Source of the DNA: Henckelia pumila
Lineage: Eukaryota > Streptophyta > Magnoliopsida > Lamiales > Gesneriaceae
NCBI RefSeq assembly: GCF_033568475.1
Contig: NC_133123.1
Coordinates: forward strand, 138,958,062 to 139,022,061
Direction: 5' to 3'
DNA length: 64,000 nucleotides
Part shown: positions 1-12,747 of the stretch, one piece after another
How the letters are laid out: every line of letters begins with the position of its first letter
How positions within the stretch are numbered: the first letter of the stretch is position 1
Translations under genes and position numbers: made by a program
The notes under the pieces: generated by a model
Seen by the model: only the letters and a program-made list of their open reading frames with translations
Told to the model about the DNA's origin: nothing
Database searches by the model: none

Positions 1-2
1 TA

Positions 3-1361
3 GGAGCAAAGGTAGAAGGGAAGGCAGATGTTGGAAGAAAAAGGGTTGCGGAAGAGATGAACAGGGCTAAGGGACCCTACCCTTACGTACCACTCTCGGT
101 AAGCCTGGAGAAGGCAATGCAAGTCTGTGAGGATAGGCGAGCGCTTGTGAGGCCTCAAAATGCTGAGAAAGGCCCGCGGTTACCGCCATCCGACAAGTTT
201 TGCGACTTTTATCAGGAGTATGGGCATATCACTAATGACTACCAGAGGCTAGGCGAGGAGGTGCAGAGAATTATTTCTGAGGATGCTCGACTCAGGGCTG
301 AGCTGACTCGAAGGGCAAATCCTCCTCGCCAAGGCCGAGCTCCTCAATGGAGGGATCAGGGAAATGAAGTAAGGGGAAACCAACCTGATCATCAAAGAAG
401 AGCTCCACAAAATAGTCAGGAAGATAGGGTTGAGAAAATTGCAAATCACCCTCATAGGGGCATGATCAATATGATTTCAGGAGGCACTACAGATGGGGAT
501 TCAGGAAGGGCTCGCAAAGCTCATGGGCGCAGATTGGAAAATTTTGACGTAAATTCTCAGCTTAGCTGTCCTACTGATCCGAACATTAGTTTTGGAAGGG
601 AAAATTTAAAGGATGTGGTAGTAACTCATAATGATCCCTTATTGGTCACCTTGACCATAGCCAATTATGATGTGGCTCGCATCTTTGTTGATACTGGTAG
701 CTCAGTAAACATTATCTTCAAAGAAACCCTTGATCAAATGAAGTTGGAAGGATTTGAGTTGGACCCAATCACCACGGAGTTGTATTGGTTCACGGGTCAT
801 GTTTTGCAACCGTTGGGACAAATAGTGCTCCCATTATCTCTAGGAAATAAAGAGCAGAGAGTAACCAAAATGGTTTGCTTCACCGTGGTGGATGCACCGT
901 CCTCTTTCAATGGAATATTGGGGTGCCCTGCCCTGAGTGATTTCCGAGCCGTGGCATCCACCTATCATCAGAAATTGAAGTTCCCAAGTGGAAGAGAAGT
1001 GGGGGTTGTTCGGGGTGATCAGAAGGAAGCTCGATTGTGTTATGTGAATGAAGTGAAGATTGATGCAAAGAAGAAGAGAAGGGAAGAAGGAATGGTTTCG
1101 GTAGGTCGGACATCGAGGGTGTTTGGTCAGAAGGTGCTTCTGATGTCTGAAGAAGGTAATGAGAAGGTGGAATTAAGCCCGGGGGCTCAGATTGTTAAAT
1201 TAGCTGCTGATCTCGTCCCATCAGTGAAGCAAAGATTGGTTGACTGCTTGAAGAAGAACAAGGATGTTTTTGCTTGGTCTGTGTCAGAGCTCAAAGGGGT
1301 TAGTGCGGAAATTATGGTTCATCAACTCAACACTCTTGCGGGAGTGAGGCCGATAAAATAG
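3..1361 (+). pseudogene. E1 gag (C-terminal part) and aspartic protease
   Basis: The frame is open from base 3, so the ATG at 57 is internal and gag begins before the window. The zinc-knuckle region near 200-235 resembles the Tat CxFHx4GHxTxxC pattern, but His and the last Cys are replaced by Tyr, both explicable by single transitions. The retroviral aspartic protease motif VDTGSS is at about 687-704, followed by a typical flap and hydrophobic-Gly region (ILG near 915). The frame ends at TAG 1359..1361, and the same frame continues directly into RT, so this stop is probably a nonsense mutation in a Gag-Pol polyprotein. Gag packages the RNA and protease cleaves the polyprotein. Confidence 0.85.
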
Positions 1362-4228
1362 AATAAGAGACACTTTGGACTAGAAAAGGATAAGGTTATT
1401 AAAAAAGAAGTGGATGAGCTCCTTGAGGCAGGACACATTAGGGAAGTGCAGTTCCCTACTTGGTTATCAAATGTGGTCTTGGTCCCTAAGAGCTCAGGCA
1501 AGTGGAGGATGTGTGTCGATTTCAGAGACTTAAATAAGGCATGCCCCAAAGATTGTTATCCACTGCCTCGAATCGATCAGTTGGTTGACTCTACGGCAGG
1601 TCGTCAGTACTTATGCTTCATGGATGCATATCAGGGGTATCACCAAATTCCTTTGGCGGAGGAAGATCAGGACAAAGTAAGTTTCACTACCTCTCATGGA
1701 ACTTTTTGTTACAGAGTGATGCCTTTTGGTTTGAAGAATGCAGGGGCCACTTATCAAAGGCTCATGGATAGAGTGTTCGCCTCCCAAATTGGCAAAAATG
1801 TGGAAGTTTATGTGGATGATATTCTGGTGAAGTCTCGGGATTATGTGGGATTGTTGGCCGACCTTGAGGAGACTTTCTCGACTTTAAGAGCTTATCAAGT
1901 GAAACTTAATCCAGAGAAGTGTGTATTTGGAGTTAGGGGAGGTAAGTTTTTGGGGTACATGGTTACTGAGAGGGGGATAGAGCCCAATCCTGAGAAGGTG
2001 CAGGCTATCCGATCCATGTCTGCTCCTCGTAATCTGCAAGAAGTTCAGAGGTTGGCAGGAAGGATAGCAGCCTTGTCTCGATTTATATCAAGATCAGCAC
2101 ATAGAATTCTACCTTTCTTCAAAGTGCTTCGTAAAGCCAAGAAATTTGAATAGGATGATGAATGCGGGAAGGCATTTGATGACCTAAAAAGCTAATTAGC
2201 TGAACTCCCTGTGTTGGCTAAGGCAATTCATGGTGAACCATTGTACATCTATTTATCAGCTTTGGAAGGGGCAGTCAGCTCAGTACTTATTAGGAAAGAG
2301 GGAGCAGCTCAAAACCCTATCTATTTCTTTTCACATGCCCTTAAGGGTGCAAAACTCCGGTATTCGGAGGTGGAAAAGCTAGCGTTAGCCTTGGTTATGA
2401 CAGAAAGGAAGCTCAGACCTTACTTTCTATCACATCTTATTGTGGTACTGACCAACAGCCCTATTGGGAGGATATTGACTCGAGTTGATATTTCGGGAAG
2501 ATTGGTGAAATGGACTACGGAGCTCAGTGAGTATGACATCCAGTATGAACCAAGGTCAGCCATTAAGGCTCAGGCGTTGGCAGATTTTCTGGCCGAAACG
2601 AGACATGTGGAAGCTAAGGATTTGTGGAAAGTATATGTTGATGGCTCTTCTAATAATGAAGGATGTGGAGTGGGGGTGTTTTTGATCTCTCCTCGTGGAG
2701 ATGAGATCAGATTGGTGGTTAGGTTGGATTTTCAAGCTTCTAATAATGAGGCAGAGTATGAGGCTGTGTTAATCAGCCTCCGAGCAGCTAAGCAAGCTGG
2801 GGCAGCTCGGGTGCATCTCTACTCTGATTCACAGTTAGTAGCTCAGCAGGTTAATGGAACGTATGAAGTGAAAAATGAGAAGTTGAAGGAATACATGAGG
2901 GCGATAGAGGAAGCTCGGGGCCTCTTTGATGAGGTAATGTTTGAACAAATTCCGAGGGAGAGCAATGAAAAAGCAGATTATCTTGCCAAGATGGCTAGCT
3001 CACTTCATAACTGGAAGAACAGAGACGTAGTCATGCAAGTGGAATTAACACCTTCTACTGAGCTCACACCATTAGCTCAGGAAGAGAGTGACTGGAGAAG
3101 AGAGCTCTTGGAATACATGGAGAAGGGCGAGTTACCAAAAGATCCAAAGAAAGCATATCGGTTGAAGCAGAGGAGTCTCCGCTTTGTGGTGGTGGAGGGA
3201 GTTCTTTATAAGAGGTCATTTTCTGGACCTCTTCTCAAGTGTTTAGGCCCTAAGGAAGCTCATTATGTCCTGAAGGAGATACACGAGGGGTGTTGTGGCA
3301 ATCACTTGGGGTCTTATTCTCTAGCCCGTAAGGTTCTCTTAGCAGGATATTTCTGGCCTACTATTTTGAAAGGTGCCATAGCTTTGGTGACTTCTTGTGA
3401 CAGTTGTCAGCGACATAGCAGACTTCAGCATCAGCCAGCAGCGTTAATGAAAGGAATTGTGACAGTGTGTCCTTTCGATTAGTGAGGAATGGATATTGTG
3501 GGTCCTTTCCCTCCAGCTCCAGCTCAGAAGAAATTCTTGTTGGTCGCTATTGATTACTTCTCTAAGTGGGTGGAGGCGGAGGCCTTGGCTCAAATTACTG
3601 AAGGGGAAGTGCTGAAATTTCTATGGAAGAATATAGTATGCAGATTTGGAGTACCCAGGAAGCTTATTTCTGATAATGGGAGACAGTTTCAAAGGGCTCG
3701 AGTGCAAGCTTGGTGTAAAGAAATGAAAATTCAGCAACACTTCACCTCTGTCCATTATCCTCAGAGTAATGGTCAGGTGGAGGTGACTAATAGGTCTTTG
3801 GTGCAAAGCTTGAGACGCGCTTGGAAAAAGCCCAGGGAAATTGGGTGGAAGAGCTCCCTAGTGTGTTATGGTCATATCGTACCACACCGAGAATTGGGAC
3901 TGGAGAGACTCCATTTAGTATGGTGTACGGAAATGAGGCCGTCCTGCCAGCAGAAATTGGAGAAGAGTCAGCTCAGATCATTTTCTATGATGAGGAAAAT
4001 GGAGAAAGGAGAATGAAAGACCTAGACTTTTTGGATTAAAAGAGAGAAGCTACTGCTATCAGAATGGAGGCATACAAGAACAGGATAGCTCGGTCCTATA
4101 ATCGTCGGGTGCGCAGGAAGGGTTTTCAGGTAGGAGATTTGGTGCTCAGGAGAGTTCAGGAGGTGGCTGTAGGGAAGCTCGACCCTAAGTGGGAAGGACC
4201 GTACAAGGTGGTGTTGAGGCTCGGTTCG
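1362..4228 (+). pseudogene. E1 pol: RT, RNase H, archaeal-type RNase H, integrase
   Basis: RT has the catalytic YVDD box at 1809..1820. The first RNase H (about 2215-2600) lacks the usual N-terminal catalytic Asp context. A second RNase H starts at about 2630 with DGSS, NEAEYEA, SDSQL and NEKADYLA motifs, which is the Tat hallmark. Integrase follows with an HHCC-like zinc region (about 3275-3415) and Asp, Asp and Glu near 3492, 3669 and 3780. In-frame stops lie at 2151, 2193, 3480 and 3483 and near 4037. A one-base frameshift near 3820 moves the frame. Most stops are explained by CAG to TAG or TGG to TAG/TGA changes. The final codons resume at 23894 beyond E2. Confidence 0.88.
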
Positions 4229-5107
4229 TGTAGTAACCCAGAATTCATTTTAAGATAATAATATGTTAAACATGATTAAGGGTTGGTAATTAACCAATTC
4301 CGGAATTTAATCGGACTTCAGAAGCAAGAAACGAAATTTCATTATCTGAGCCAGTTCGGACGATCCGAAGAGGACTTCGGACGGCCCGAACTTGATCACC
4401 GGGGGCTCCGAAGGTGAGCTTGTTGACTTCGGAGTTAAGGCACGTTCGGACGATCCGAAGAGGACTTCGGACGGCCCGAACTCCCTTGTGCCAAGCAAGC
4501 AGGATTACTCAGCATGGTGTTTTGACAAGTGTCGGATTTAGGTCACTTCGGATGACCCAAAGAGACGTTCGGACGGTCCGAACTCGACGTGTCTCGCATG
4601 CAGACAGTGAGTTGGAACGGACGATCCGAACTCAGCTTCGGAGGTTGATCCGTGCGGTGGCAGCACTCATGTGGCTCCGGTTCTGAGCATGATTTTTCAG
4701 ATGACCCGTTACCAGTCATCATGTTGCATGCATTATATACATATGTTTACTCATGTTTATGTACTGGGCGTTAGCGCTCACGTTCTAGTTGTTATCTTGG
4801 ACACCCTATTCCATGGAGCAGGTCGCAGGATGGACGGAGCTGGTAGTTCAAGGCAGGACTAGGGAGCAGGAGCCTTGAGGATTTTATTATACAGCAGGAG
4901 TCGATATAGTTGTATAATGTTTACTGTTTAAGATTTTCGATTTGGTTGTATCACTACAGATTTAAGCCTGGATTATGTTACTAAGCTGATATGTAAATTA
5001 TGATTTTGTTTCCGCATATTTTACTCTGTTAAGTTATTTTGCTGTATTAAGTTTAATGCATGCTATTAGTTGCCAGTTAGTAGGTGATTCCATGCAGGGT
5101 CACTACA
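4229..5107 (+). repeat. E2 5' LTR with 614-bp internal deletion
   Basis: Matches the 3' LTR (22401..23893) end to end except for one gap. The 5' copy is 879 bp, the 3' copy 1493 bp, and the difference is exactly 614. The breakpoint is the four bases GAGG at 4641..4644, which correspond to GAGG at 22813..22816 and again at 23427..23430 in the 3' copy. The lost segment contains the TATA box (22841..22850 in the 3' copy) and the presumed transcript start. The part kept upstream carries TTCGGAC-type palindromes. Confidence 0.93.
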
Positions 5108-5111
5108 TTTT

Positions 5112-5123
5112 TTGTATCAGAGC
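5112..5123 (+). promoter_or_regulatory. E2 primer-binding site (Met-type)
   Basis: A few bases after the 5' LTR lies a match to the usual plant initiator-Met primer site TGGTATCAGAGC, with one mismatch (TTG in place of TGG). Reverse transcription would be primed here. Confidence 0.65.
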
Positions 5124-5216
5124 ATGCTTAGATTTTGGGATTACTACTTGGGATTTAGTCTAGTCTTGAGTAATTCTTGTGCATTTGGGATTTTAATGTG
5201 CAATTTTTTTCAGGAT

Positions 5217-6389
5217 ATGGCTGACAAGAGTCACGGTAGTGTTGGCCAGGGAGGTGGTCATCATCATCGTCATCATCGCCATCATGATGATCAACATCGT
5301 CATCATGAGGGTAGACGTCGCTACTCTATTAATAAATTCATGAAAGTAGGACCGAAACCCTTGGTGGGAGGCGAGAATCCTGAACAGGCGAGGAGTTGGA
5401 TGTCTAAACTCGAGAGTACTTTTCGTGCTTTCGATTGTACTGAGGATCAGAAGCTGGAAGTTCTAGAATTCGTTCTAGAGGATCGAGCACATTTTTGGTG
5501 GGATGCCAAAGCTGCTCAGGCACGTACTGAGAGAGGACAGGTGACTTGGGGGGATTTCTGTCGGAAGTTTCAGAAACTGTATTTTCCTCCGGCTGTTCGC
5601 CAAGCACGATCGATGGAATTGCTTACTTTGAGGCAAGGATCAATGACTATTGATCAATATCAGCAACGATTCCTTGATCTGCTACCTTTCAGTCCTCATA
5701 TCAATGAGAGTGATGCATCGAAGTATGATATCTTTGTATAAGGTTTGAACCAAGATATCTACTCTCAGGTTGTCGTCTGTGATGACCCGGTATCTTTTGA
5801 GACTTTGGTGAACCGTTGCCGTCTTGTGGAGACTAGCAACAGGCGTGCACAGCTGATGATGCCAGCACAGCCTAGTGGATCTTTTGAGCCTCGAGTTCAA
5901 TCTGTTGTGCAATCTGGACCTACGTCTTCTTCTACTCCTACTACTTCATCTGGATCTCGTGGTTCACGAGGTATGTTCCGTTTTGGAAAGAAGAAGAAGA
6001 AGGAGGAATTTTGTAGCCATTGTGGAGGGAAGCATCCTGCAGCTTCATGTCGGAGAGCTACTGGTGCTTGTTATATTTGCGGTCAGCAGGGACATCTGCG
6101 GAGAGATTGTCCTTAGCGCATGGGTTCTGCTAGTGGATCGGGATCACAGGTTGGATCTCAGGCTTCTATTGTTCTTCGTCAGCAGCCAGCACCACAGAGT
6201 TCTTCTGGTTATCGTCCCCAGACTCAAGGGCAGGTGTTTGCTCTGTCTCAGGAGCAGGCTACTGAGGGAAGCGATCGCATGTTGGCAGGTACCTTTCTGT
6301 TATGTGGTATTCCTGCACTTGTAATAATTGATACTGGAGCATCGCATTCCTTTATTTCTAGTCGCTTTGTTAAGAGACATTATCATTAG
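5217..6389 (+). pseudogene. E2 gag and protease
   Basis: I start gag at the ATG at 5217; the open frame reaches back to 5112 only through a non-ATG codon in the primer site. A His-rich N-terminus (about 5257-5310) is followed by a Retrotrans_gag domain (PLVGGENPEQA, then FWWDAKA, FPPAVRQA, LRQGS). Two zinc knuckles, CX2CX3HX4C and CX2CX4HX4C, lie at about 6013-6112. The protease active site is IIDTGASH near 6325-6350. In-frame stops at 5739..5741, 6117..6119 and 6387..6389 break it. The frame is otherwise continuous, so these look like point nonsense mutations. Confidence 0.85.
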
Positions 6390-6391
6390 AT

Positions 6392-8322
6392 ATGGATTTA
6401 GTTGTATCTACTCCGTTGGAGCAAGAGATAGTAACTAAGCGTCTAGTGATGGGTTGCCTTCTGGAGTTTGAGGGTAATGTGTTAGCAGCTAATTTGATGA
6501 TATTAGCGATGGAAGATTTTGACTGTATCTTGGGAATAGATATGCTGACTTTGTATCACGCTACTGTGGATTGTTATCAGCGTCTGGTACAGTTTCATCC
6601 GGTTGAGGGTGATAGCTGGTGTTTTTATGGTGAGGGTGCGCGACCTTCGATGCCACTTGTTTCGGCTCTGAAGGCATGTCATGTCTTGGAGTCAGGTGGG
6701 GACGGCTACCTCATCTATGCAGTTGATATGTCCACGAGTAGTACGGGTATTGATCAGTTACCGGTTGTCAGCGAGTTTCCTGATGTATTCCCTGATGAGA
6801 TTCCTGGTTTTCCTCCGGTGCGAGAGGTTGAATTTGGTATTGATTTAGTACCAGGAACTACGCCTATATCCCGAGCACCTTATCGTCTGGCACCGTCAGA
6901 GATGAGGGAATTGAAACAGCAGTTACAGGATCTGCTTGATAAGGGATATATTCGTCCGAGTGTTTCTCCGTGGGGAGCACCTATTTTATTTGTCTAGAAA
7001 AAGGATGGATCGATGCGATTGTGTATTTATTACAGGCAGTTGAATCGTGTCACCATCAAGAATAAGTATCCTTTACCACGGATTGATGATCTGTTTGACC
7101 ATCTACAGGGTACTTCTGTTTACTCGAAGATAGATATGAGATCTGGATACCATCAGATGCGGGTACGAGACTCAGATATATCTACAACTGCTTTTAGGAC
7201 CAGATACGTGCATTATGAATTTTTGGTGATGCCATTCGGTTTAACGAATGCACCGGCAGTCTTTATGAATCTGATGAATCAGATATTTCGAGAATATCTG
7301 GATAGATTTGTCATCGTCTTCATTGATGATATTCTTGTCTATTCTCATGACAAGGATGAGCATGCACAGCATTTGAGGATTGTTTTACAGACGTTACGAG
7401 ATAAGCAGCTGTATGCGAAATTGAGCAAGTGTGAATTCTGGCTTGATCGGGTAGTGTTTCTCGGTAATGTGATTTCTAATGAAGGGATATCTGTTGATCC
7501 TAGTAAGATAGAGGCAGTGCTGAACTGGTCTCGTCCGACGACGGTTGCTGAGATTCGTAGTTTCTTGGGTCTAGCTGGATATTACCATCGGTTCATCGAG
7601 AATTTTTCACAGTTGGTCAGGCCTTTGACACAGCTTACACGGAAAGATGTTGCCTTCATATGGTCCTCAGATTGTGAGGAGTCATTTCACGAGCTGCGTG
7701 GACGTTTGACTACTGTACCTGTGCTAGCTCTACCTTCTGGATCAGGAGGTTATGTTGTTTATACTGATGCCTCTGGTCAGGGGTTAGGATGTGTTCTGAC
7801 ACAGCATGGACATGTTATTGCCTATGCTTCTCGACAGTTGAAGACGCATGAGAATAATTATCCAGTGCATGATCTCGAGTTAGCCGCCATTGTATTTGCA
7901 CTCAAGATCTGGAGGCATTATCTTTATGGCGAGAAATTTGAGATATTTACGGATCACAAGAGTTTGAAGTATTTATTCACTCAAGCGGAGTTGAATATGC
8001 GACAGAGAAGCTGGATGGATCTTCTGAAGGATTATGATTGTGAAATCAAATATTATCCAGGTTCTGTTAATCTTACTGTTGATGCCTTGAGTCGGCAGGT
8101 GAGACTTTCTACACTTCAGACTAGTGAAGTATCTCATATGATTCAAGAGTGCTGTTCATTGAGTTTTACGCTCAAGCACAAGAAAGGGAGGAATGGGATT
8201 CGTTTGTATACTATTCTATCTGAGCCAGCATTATATTCTCGGATCAAAGATGCTCAGATATCTGATGTTAAGACTCAGCGTTTGGCACGTCTAGCCAATG
8301 GAGTTGGTACATCTGGATTCCA
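6392..8322 (+). pseudogene. E2 pol, first part: protease tail, RT, RNase H, start of integrase
   Basis: Continues E2 protease (ILGIDML near 6525-6545), then the RT linker (FPDVFPDEIPGFPP), RT with catalytic FIDD near 7320, and RNase H (TDAS near 7761, then [10 protein letters not shown] and TDHKSLKYL). A stop at 6995..6997 falls between the linker and RT. The conserved ICDYR motif of RT reads IYYR here. The frame leaves E2 near 8322, where E3 begins; the rest of integrase is at 20975..22280. About a dozen codons appear to be missing between the two halves. Confidence 0.87.
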
Positions 8323-8683
8323 TTTTCACAAGCTCTCTGCCTCGCGTTTTATATAGGCGCGCTCGATCCTGGAATTTACCCGGATCGAGCGCGCGCCACT
8401 TTGGCTTTTTAACTAGGCGTTTTTCCTTCTCTTTTCCCCACTCTCCCTACAAATTCCCCTCGGCCCTTAGCTTCATTTTTCTCTAAATTTTTGACATTTC
8501 ACCATTGTTCACGAATTGTTATCAATCTATTACAGGATCATTCAAGGGCTTGGAATCTTCATCTTTTTCCTACTCTCAACTCCTCCAAGGCCATATTTTG
8601 CTAGAAAAGCCGGAATTTTTGGTGTACGCAAGGTGTTCGACGAATTGCCAATATCACTAATCCTTGCAAATTTTTGAGTGCTC

Positions 8684-9814
8684 ATGGGTCCAAGGCGTAC
8701 TACTGAGAGAGGCGAATCTTCTCGCCAAGGCACACGAGCTACAACCGCATCCTTCAACTTAGCCGGGCGCTTTGTCAATCAAGCGGCTTGTGATCGCTAT
8801 GACCACGCCAAGAACCATCGATCCCCTATTATTGAGAGGGGTTTTGATCCCGATGTGACTGTAAACAAAGTGGCGGCTCAAGTCTTGGCACGTGGGTGGG
8901 GAACGTTCTGTAAGCAACCCACTCCAGCCATTGTACCTCTTGTTAGGGAATTCTATGCTAATGCCGCGGAGCAGACGGATGGCAAGGCCTTTGTCCGGGG
9001 CACTTTGGTTTCATACGCAGCCTCTGAGCTGAATGCCATGCTCGAGACACCAGATGTCGATGACAATTTATTCCAAAGAGCTGCCCTTTACCCGGATGTT
9101 CACGAGATCCTTGCTTAGCTATGCTTTACCGGGGCTGCTTGGTTGGATCCGATTACTTACAAGTGCTTCAAAGAGAAATATCTTTTTGTGAATCCGGCCA
9201 CCTGGTACGCATTCCTCTGCTGCCGTCTAATGCCAATCTCACACACAAGTGAGGCACATGTGGAGCGTGTTGTATTGCTATATGCTCTCGATGTCGGACT
9301 TTCGGTCAATGTGGGTCGAGTTATTCATGTTCAGATACGACAGTCGGTTGCTTCTAGGACATCCGGTCTTTTCTTTCCTATGATCATTACACAGCTATGC
9401 TTGCGAGCTGGTGTGCAAGCTAGAGCAGACTAGGAATGGTTGCAACCAATGCGACCCATTGATCAAGCCGTCGTTGATGCAAAAAGGGCTTATAGGCGGA
9501 GCCTATTTCTGGTGGATGACCAATTTGTGGCGGTGCACGAGCAGGTGCGTCCTATTCCACCTCCACGCCGCTCGACTGCAGTTACTGTTCAAGAGATGGC
9601 CGCTTTCACGCAGCACCAGAACATGTTCAATGCAGCCACTGCTGCAAATTTTCAGGTGCTAGATTATATCACTCGTGGCATCTCCGAGCGACTAGGGATT
9701 GATCCCACCACACTCCCACCAGCTGTTCCTTTTTCGCCATCTTTTGAGTTCCCATGGGTCGACCCAGTGCCACCGCCAGAGCATGATGAGGACGGGGCGG
9801 ACGCCAATCCATAA
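8684..9814 (+). pseudogene. E3 putative plant transposon protein (env-position ORF), copy 1
   Basis: I start at the ATG at 8684. The product has the region ARGWGTFCKQPTPAIVPLVR and then EFYANAAEQ, resembling the domain annotated in many plant genomes as 'putative plant transposon protein'; its function is unknown. One frame runs through two TAG stops (9116..9118 and 9431..9433) to TAA at 9812..9814. Both stops are also present in copy 2, so they predate the duplication. The C-terminus is Pro/Asp-rich. It is downstream of where pol should be, the position of env-like genes in Athila elements. Confidence 0.7.
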
Positions 9815-10757
9815 ACCTGGGGAGTTTTCTTTTTATTTTTTTTCTTTGCATTTCATTTTTTTTTTTTGTGTGTTGTTAGTTGTTTAGTTTAGTTCTCGAG
9901 CATTGAGGGCAATGCTTCGTTTAAGTGTGGGGGGTGCATTCAGTGTTTTGTTGTTTGTTTTGCATTATGTTTGTTGCGTATTTGCATATAGTTCGTAAAT
10001 TGTGTCATGAGGTTTTGTTGTGTATAAGTAAAGGATGATTTCTAGCCTATGATGAGATAGTTGAAAAATGTTAATTTTTGAAAAAAAAATTGACTCTTAG
10101 TTGGATATGAGAAACTGTAGGTTGTTTGTTGAATATTCTTAAGCACGCATGTTTAATCAGTGAAGTGTAGCGATGTATTAGATATCGTGGATGTCTGTTG
10201 GACCATTGCACGGCAATAGGTGTCTGTGAAACTTGATAGTTTCTTGAACCTTGATGATTTTTTGATGTGACATCTATGATCTTGGGCGCACCTAAAAAAA
10301 TAAAAATAAAATAAAAAAAATATAATAAATGTACAACTCCATCCGAGCCTTGACAGGATTTAAATCCTAAAAGAGCAAGATCAAGGCTAAGTATGCGGAT
10401 AAAATGGGGTTGATGTTCCATCCGGGCTATAGACGAGGGGATTGAAATTTTAATCCTATCTTAGTTGTAGCTAAGTTTGCGGGTAATTATTGGGGCTATT
10501 GCAATACCGAGTGCAAAATTCGGAGGTGCGTAATTATTCTCAAGAAAGTTGTGTTGTGTTGAATGATTGTTGAGAGGAGAGTTCTTGATGGTGTAGCTTA
10601 CACTGAATTGTTTAAAAGGTCGGCGAACAGTCTTGAAACTTTGTCTTTTGAAGTTGCATGTAATTGGGGTAACATGGCACACACATACGTTCGCATTCGA
10701 CTAAAGGTGTATCATTGATGATTGAGAGTCGCTATGAACTTATTTGTTAGATGAAAG

Positions 10758-12625
10758 TGTAAGAGTGGGTGCCCAGTGAGCCAACTGTGTGGCTATGGGC
10801 TTTGTTGACTCTTTGTATAAACAATCTTTTGTTTAATATTATTTACACTTTTATGGCAATGACTTTATATTACTTCATATTGTTATATTGTGATATACTA
10901 TTGTTGTTTTGATAAAGACCTTGAATATACTATAGTGTATGTAAGATGTGGTAGAACATGGAGATGTCTATCATGAAATACATCTTATAGTCACTGTATA
11001 TTCTAAAACCGTTCCTAGTCGATTGAGCCGTCCGATAATAAGGATAAGGATCGCTCGAGTTTGAGACTAGCATTTGCGATGCGGAGTACCACGTTTCATT
11101 GGTAGGGAACATGGAGATGTTCGAAGCATGCAAATGGATATTCATAGGATGAATAGTCGAACTACCCTATCCGGACTTTCCAAGTGGTTATCACTTATCG
11201 AGTGGATAAAGTCCGCGGTTTTGGTTGTACACCATTAGTCCTTACGACTTGAAACATCATGGAGACTCTATATGCTAGTACTGTGCTTTGACTCGTTTAC
11301 CGACTCTGAGGGGGTCATCAGGTGTCGAGATTGGGTACAGTTACGACACATATAGGAGTCAATGCATTGTTGTCAAGGATTCACCACATACTTGCGAGTG
11401 TGGATATCCTATGCGATCTGAGGAGATATTAGTGTGACAAATCTCTGGCCAGAGTACTTGATGTGATTTAAGAAATGGTTTCTTAGTAGCACATGCGATG
11501 TCACTAATTTGATCTTCAAGATGTATTGCATAGTTATCGAATCTTGAGCGACTCTCAATATACCAATGGTTGTTGATTCGATCGGGATATATGGATGAAG
11601 GGACCGTACTGTACGCTAACCAAAATCTACTGGTTCTTGTAGGCACTATCAGTGATACCTAGGGAATCATGGGGCGATGTTGCTAGGCGCTTTACCATGA
11701 TTCGTTGGGCAAGTCGGAAAGTGTTGTTCCGAGTCACAAGGAGTTGTGAGCCCACGGCTAGCTGTATCCCTGAACCATTGAGGGTCACACAGTGTAATGG
11801 AGTTTTAATCCCCGTTGAGATAGTTAAATTTAAAGAGTTAAATTTAATGAACTAAGGAGTTGGACTTCTTAAATAAGAGTAAGGGAGTAGGATTTCCTAA
11901 AATGACATAGGGATGGACATTTTTGGAAACCACTGAATTCGGATTCAGGAAAATTTATTTTGACTTTAAAACGTGCAGAAATGGTTTCTGTGCACATTGG
12001 TGAAATCGTTTCATCAATCGGAGTCACGATGAATTTTATATTAATTTCTGAACGAGCGGGCTTTGCTTGTCGGGCCCCAGCTTATGACTAATGGGCCCTA
12101 AGATGTTAGTGGCCTGCATTATAAATAAGTTATTTCAGTACAGAAATTACACACAACAGGTCATTATTTTGAGAAGCAAAAATCGAAAACCCTAGCCTCT
12201 CAAAACGTTTTTGGCCGCCCCCTCCCTACTCTGTCAGAGAAAATTCCGGTCTGTGATTTTGAATCGCAGTAAGGAATAACGAATCAAATTCGTGTATTCT
12301 CTTCGCAGAAAACTTCTGATAGATTTTCTAGTGCAATCTATCAGAGGGATTAAACCTCTGTTCGTGGACCTGATTGAAGGCGTTCATCGGTTCCAGGGAG
12401 AGACAACAAGAGCAGAATTGTTCTGTTGGTGTCCATTAATCTCGTTGCGAGATTTGAGGTAAAATTTATTTAATTGTTATTTAAATTTTACACACACGTA
12501 ATTCAATCGATGAACGGTTGATACCCATACCATGGAAACGTTCCATGAAAAAAAAAAAATTTTTAAACTTCCGCTGCACCGGGTATCAATCGTAATTGGT
12601 CTGGGAACTCGCCAGTTTTCCAACA
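10758..12625 (+). mobile_element. E4: solo LTR
   Basis: Inserted only in E3 copy 1; the uninterrupted site is seen in copy 2 near 19431. The element runs TGTAAGAGTGGG to TTTTCCAACA and is flanked by GAAAG at 10753..10757 and 12626..12630, so the boundaries are exact. No gag or pol is present. A TATA-like ATTATAAATAAG near 12118 and a following leader suggest a long U3 and an R/U5 part, so this is most simply a solo LTR of 1868 bp. The strand is inferred from the TATA and leader order. I cannot assign the superfamily. Confidence 0.85.
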
Positions 12626-12747
12626 GAAAGTGGTTTTCTCTGAGGCTATGGTATGCGTGATTCGTCCTTTCTTATGTTTTCCTTGTGTTTATATTTTGTT
12701 TTGCATAACTTGCTCGAGGGCGAGCAAGGTTTAAGTATGGGGGTATT

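Larger units (their letters stand above)
8323..12747 (+). repeat. E3 3' internal segment, copy 1 (interrupted by solo LTR E4)
   Basis: Near-identical to 17009..19548 apart from the inserted E4. It holds one CTCGATCC hairpin (8362..8397), the env-position ORF remnant and an AT-rich 3' part ending with the polypurine tract AGTATGGGGGTATT just before the LTR. A 9-bp length difference exists near 9062 versus 17747. The left edge joins E2 pol within a short T-rich stretch. Confidence 0.85.

Noticed and set aside
9411-9662. Alternative-frame ORF in E3, also at 18087..18338
   Set aside because: Overlaps the better-supported frame that runs through the two TAG stops.
10071-10421. 116-residue minus-strand ORF in E3, also at 18745..19095
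   Set aside because: Its presence in both copies reflects duplication, not selection; it is antisense to non-coding 3' sequence and shows no domain.
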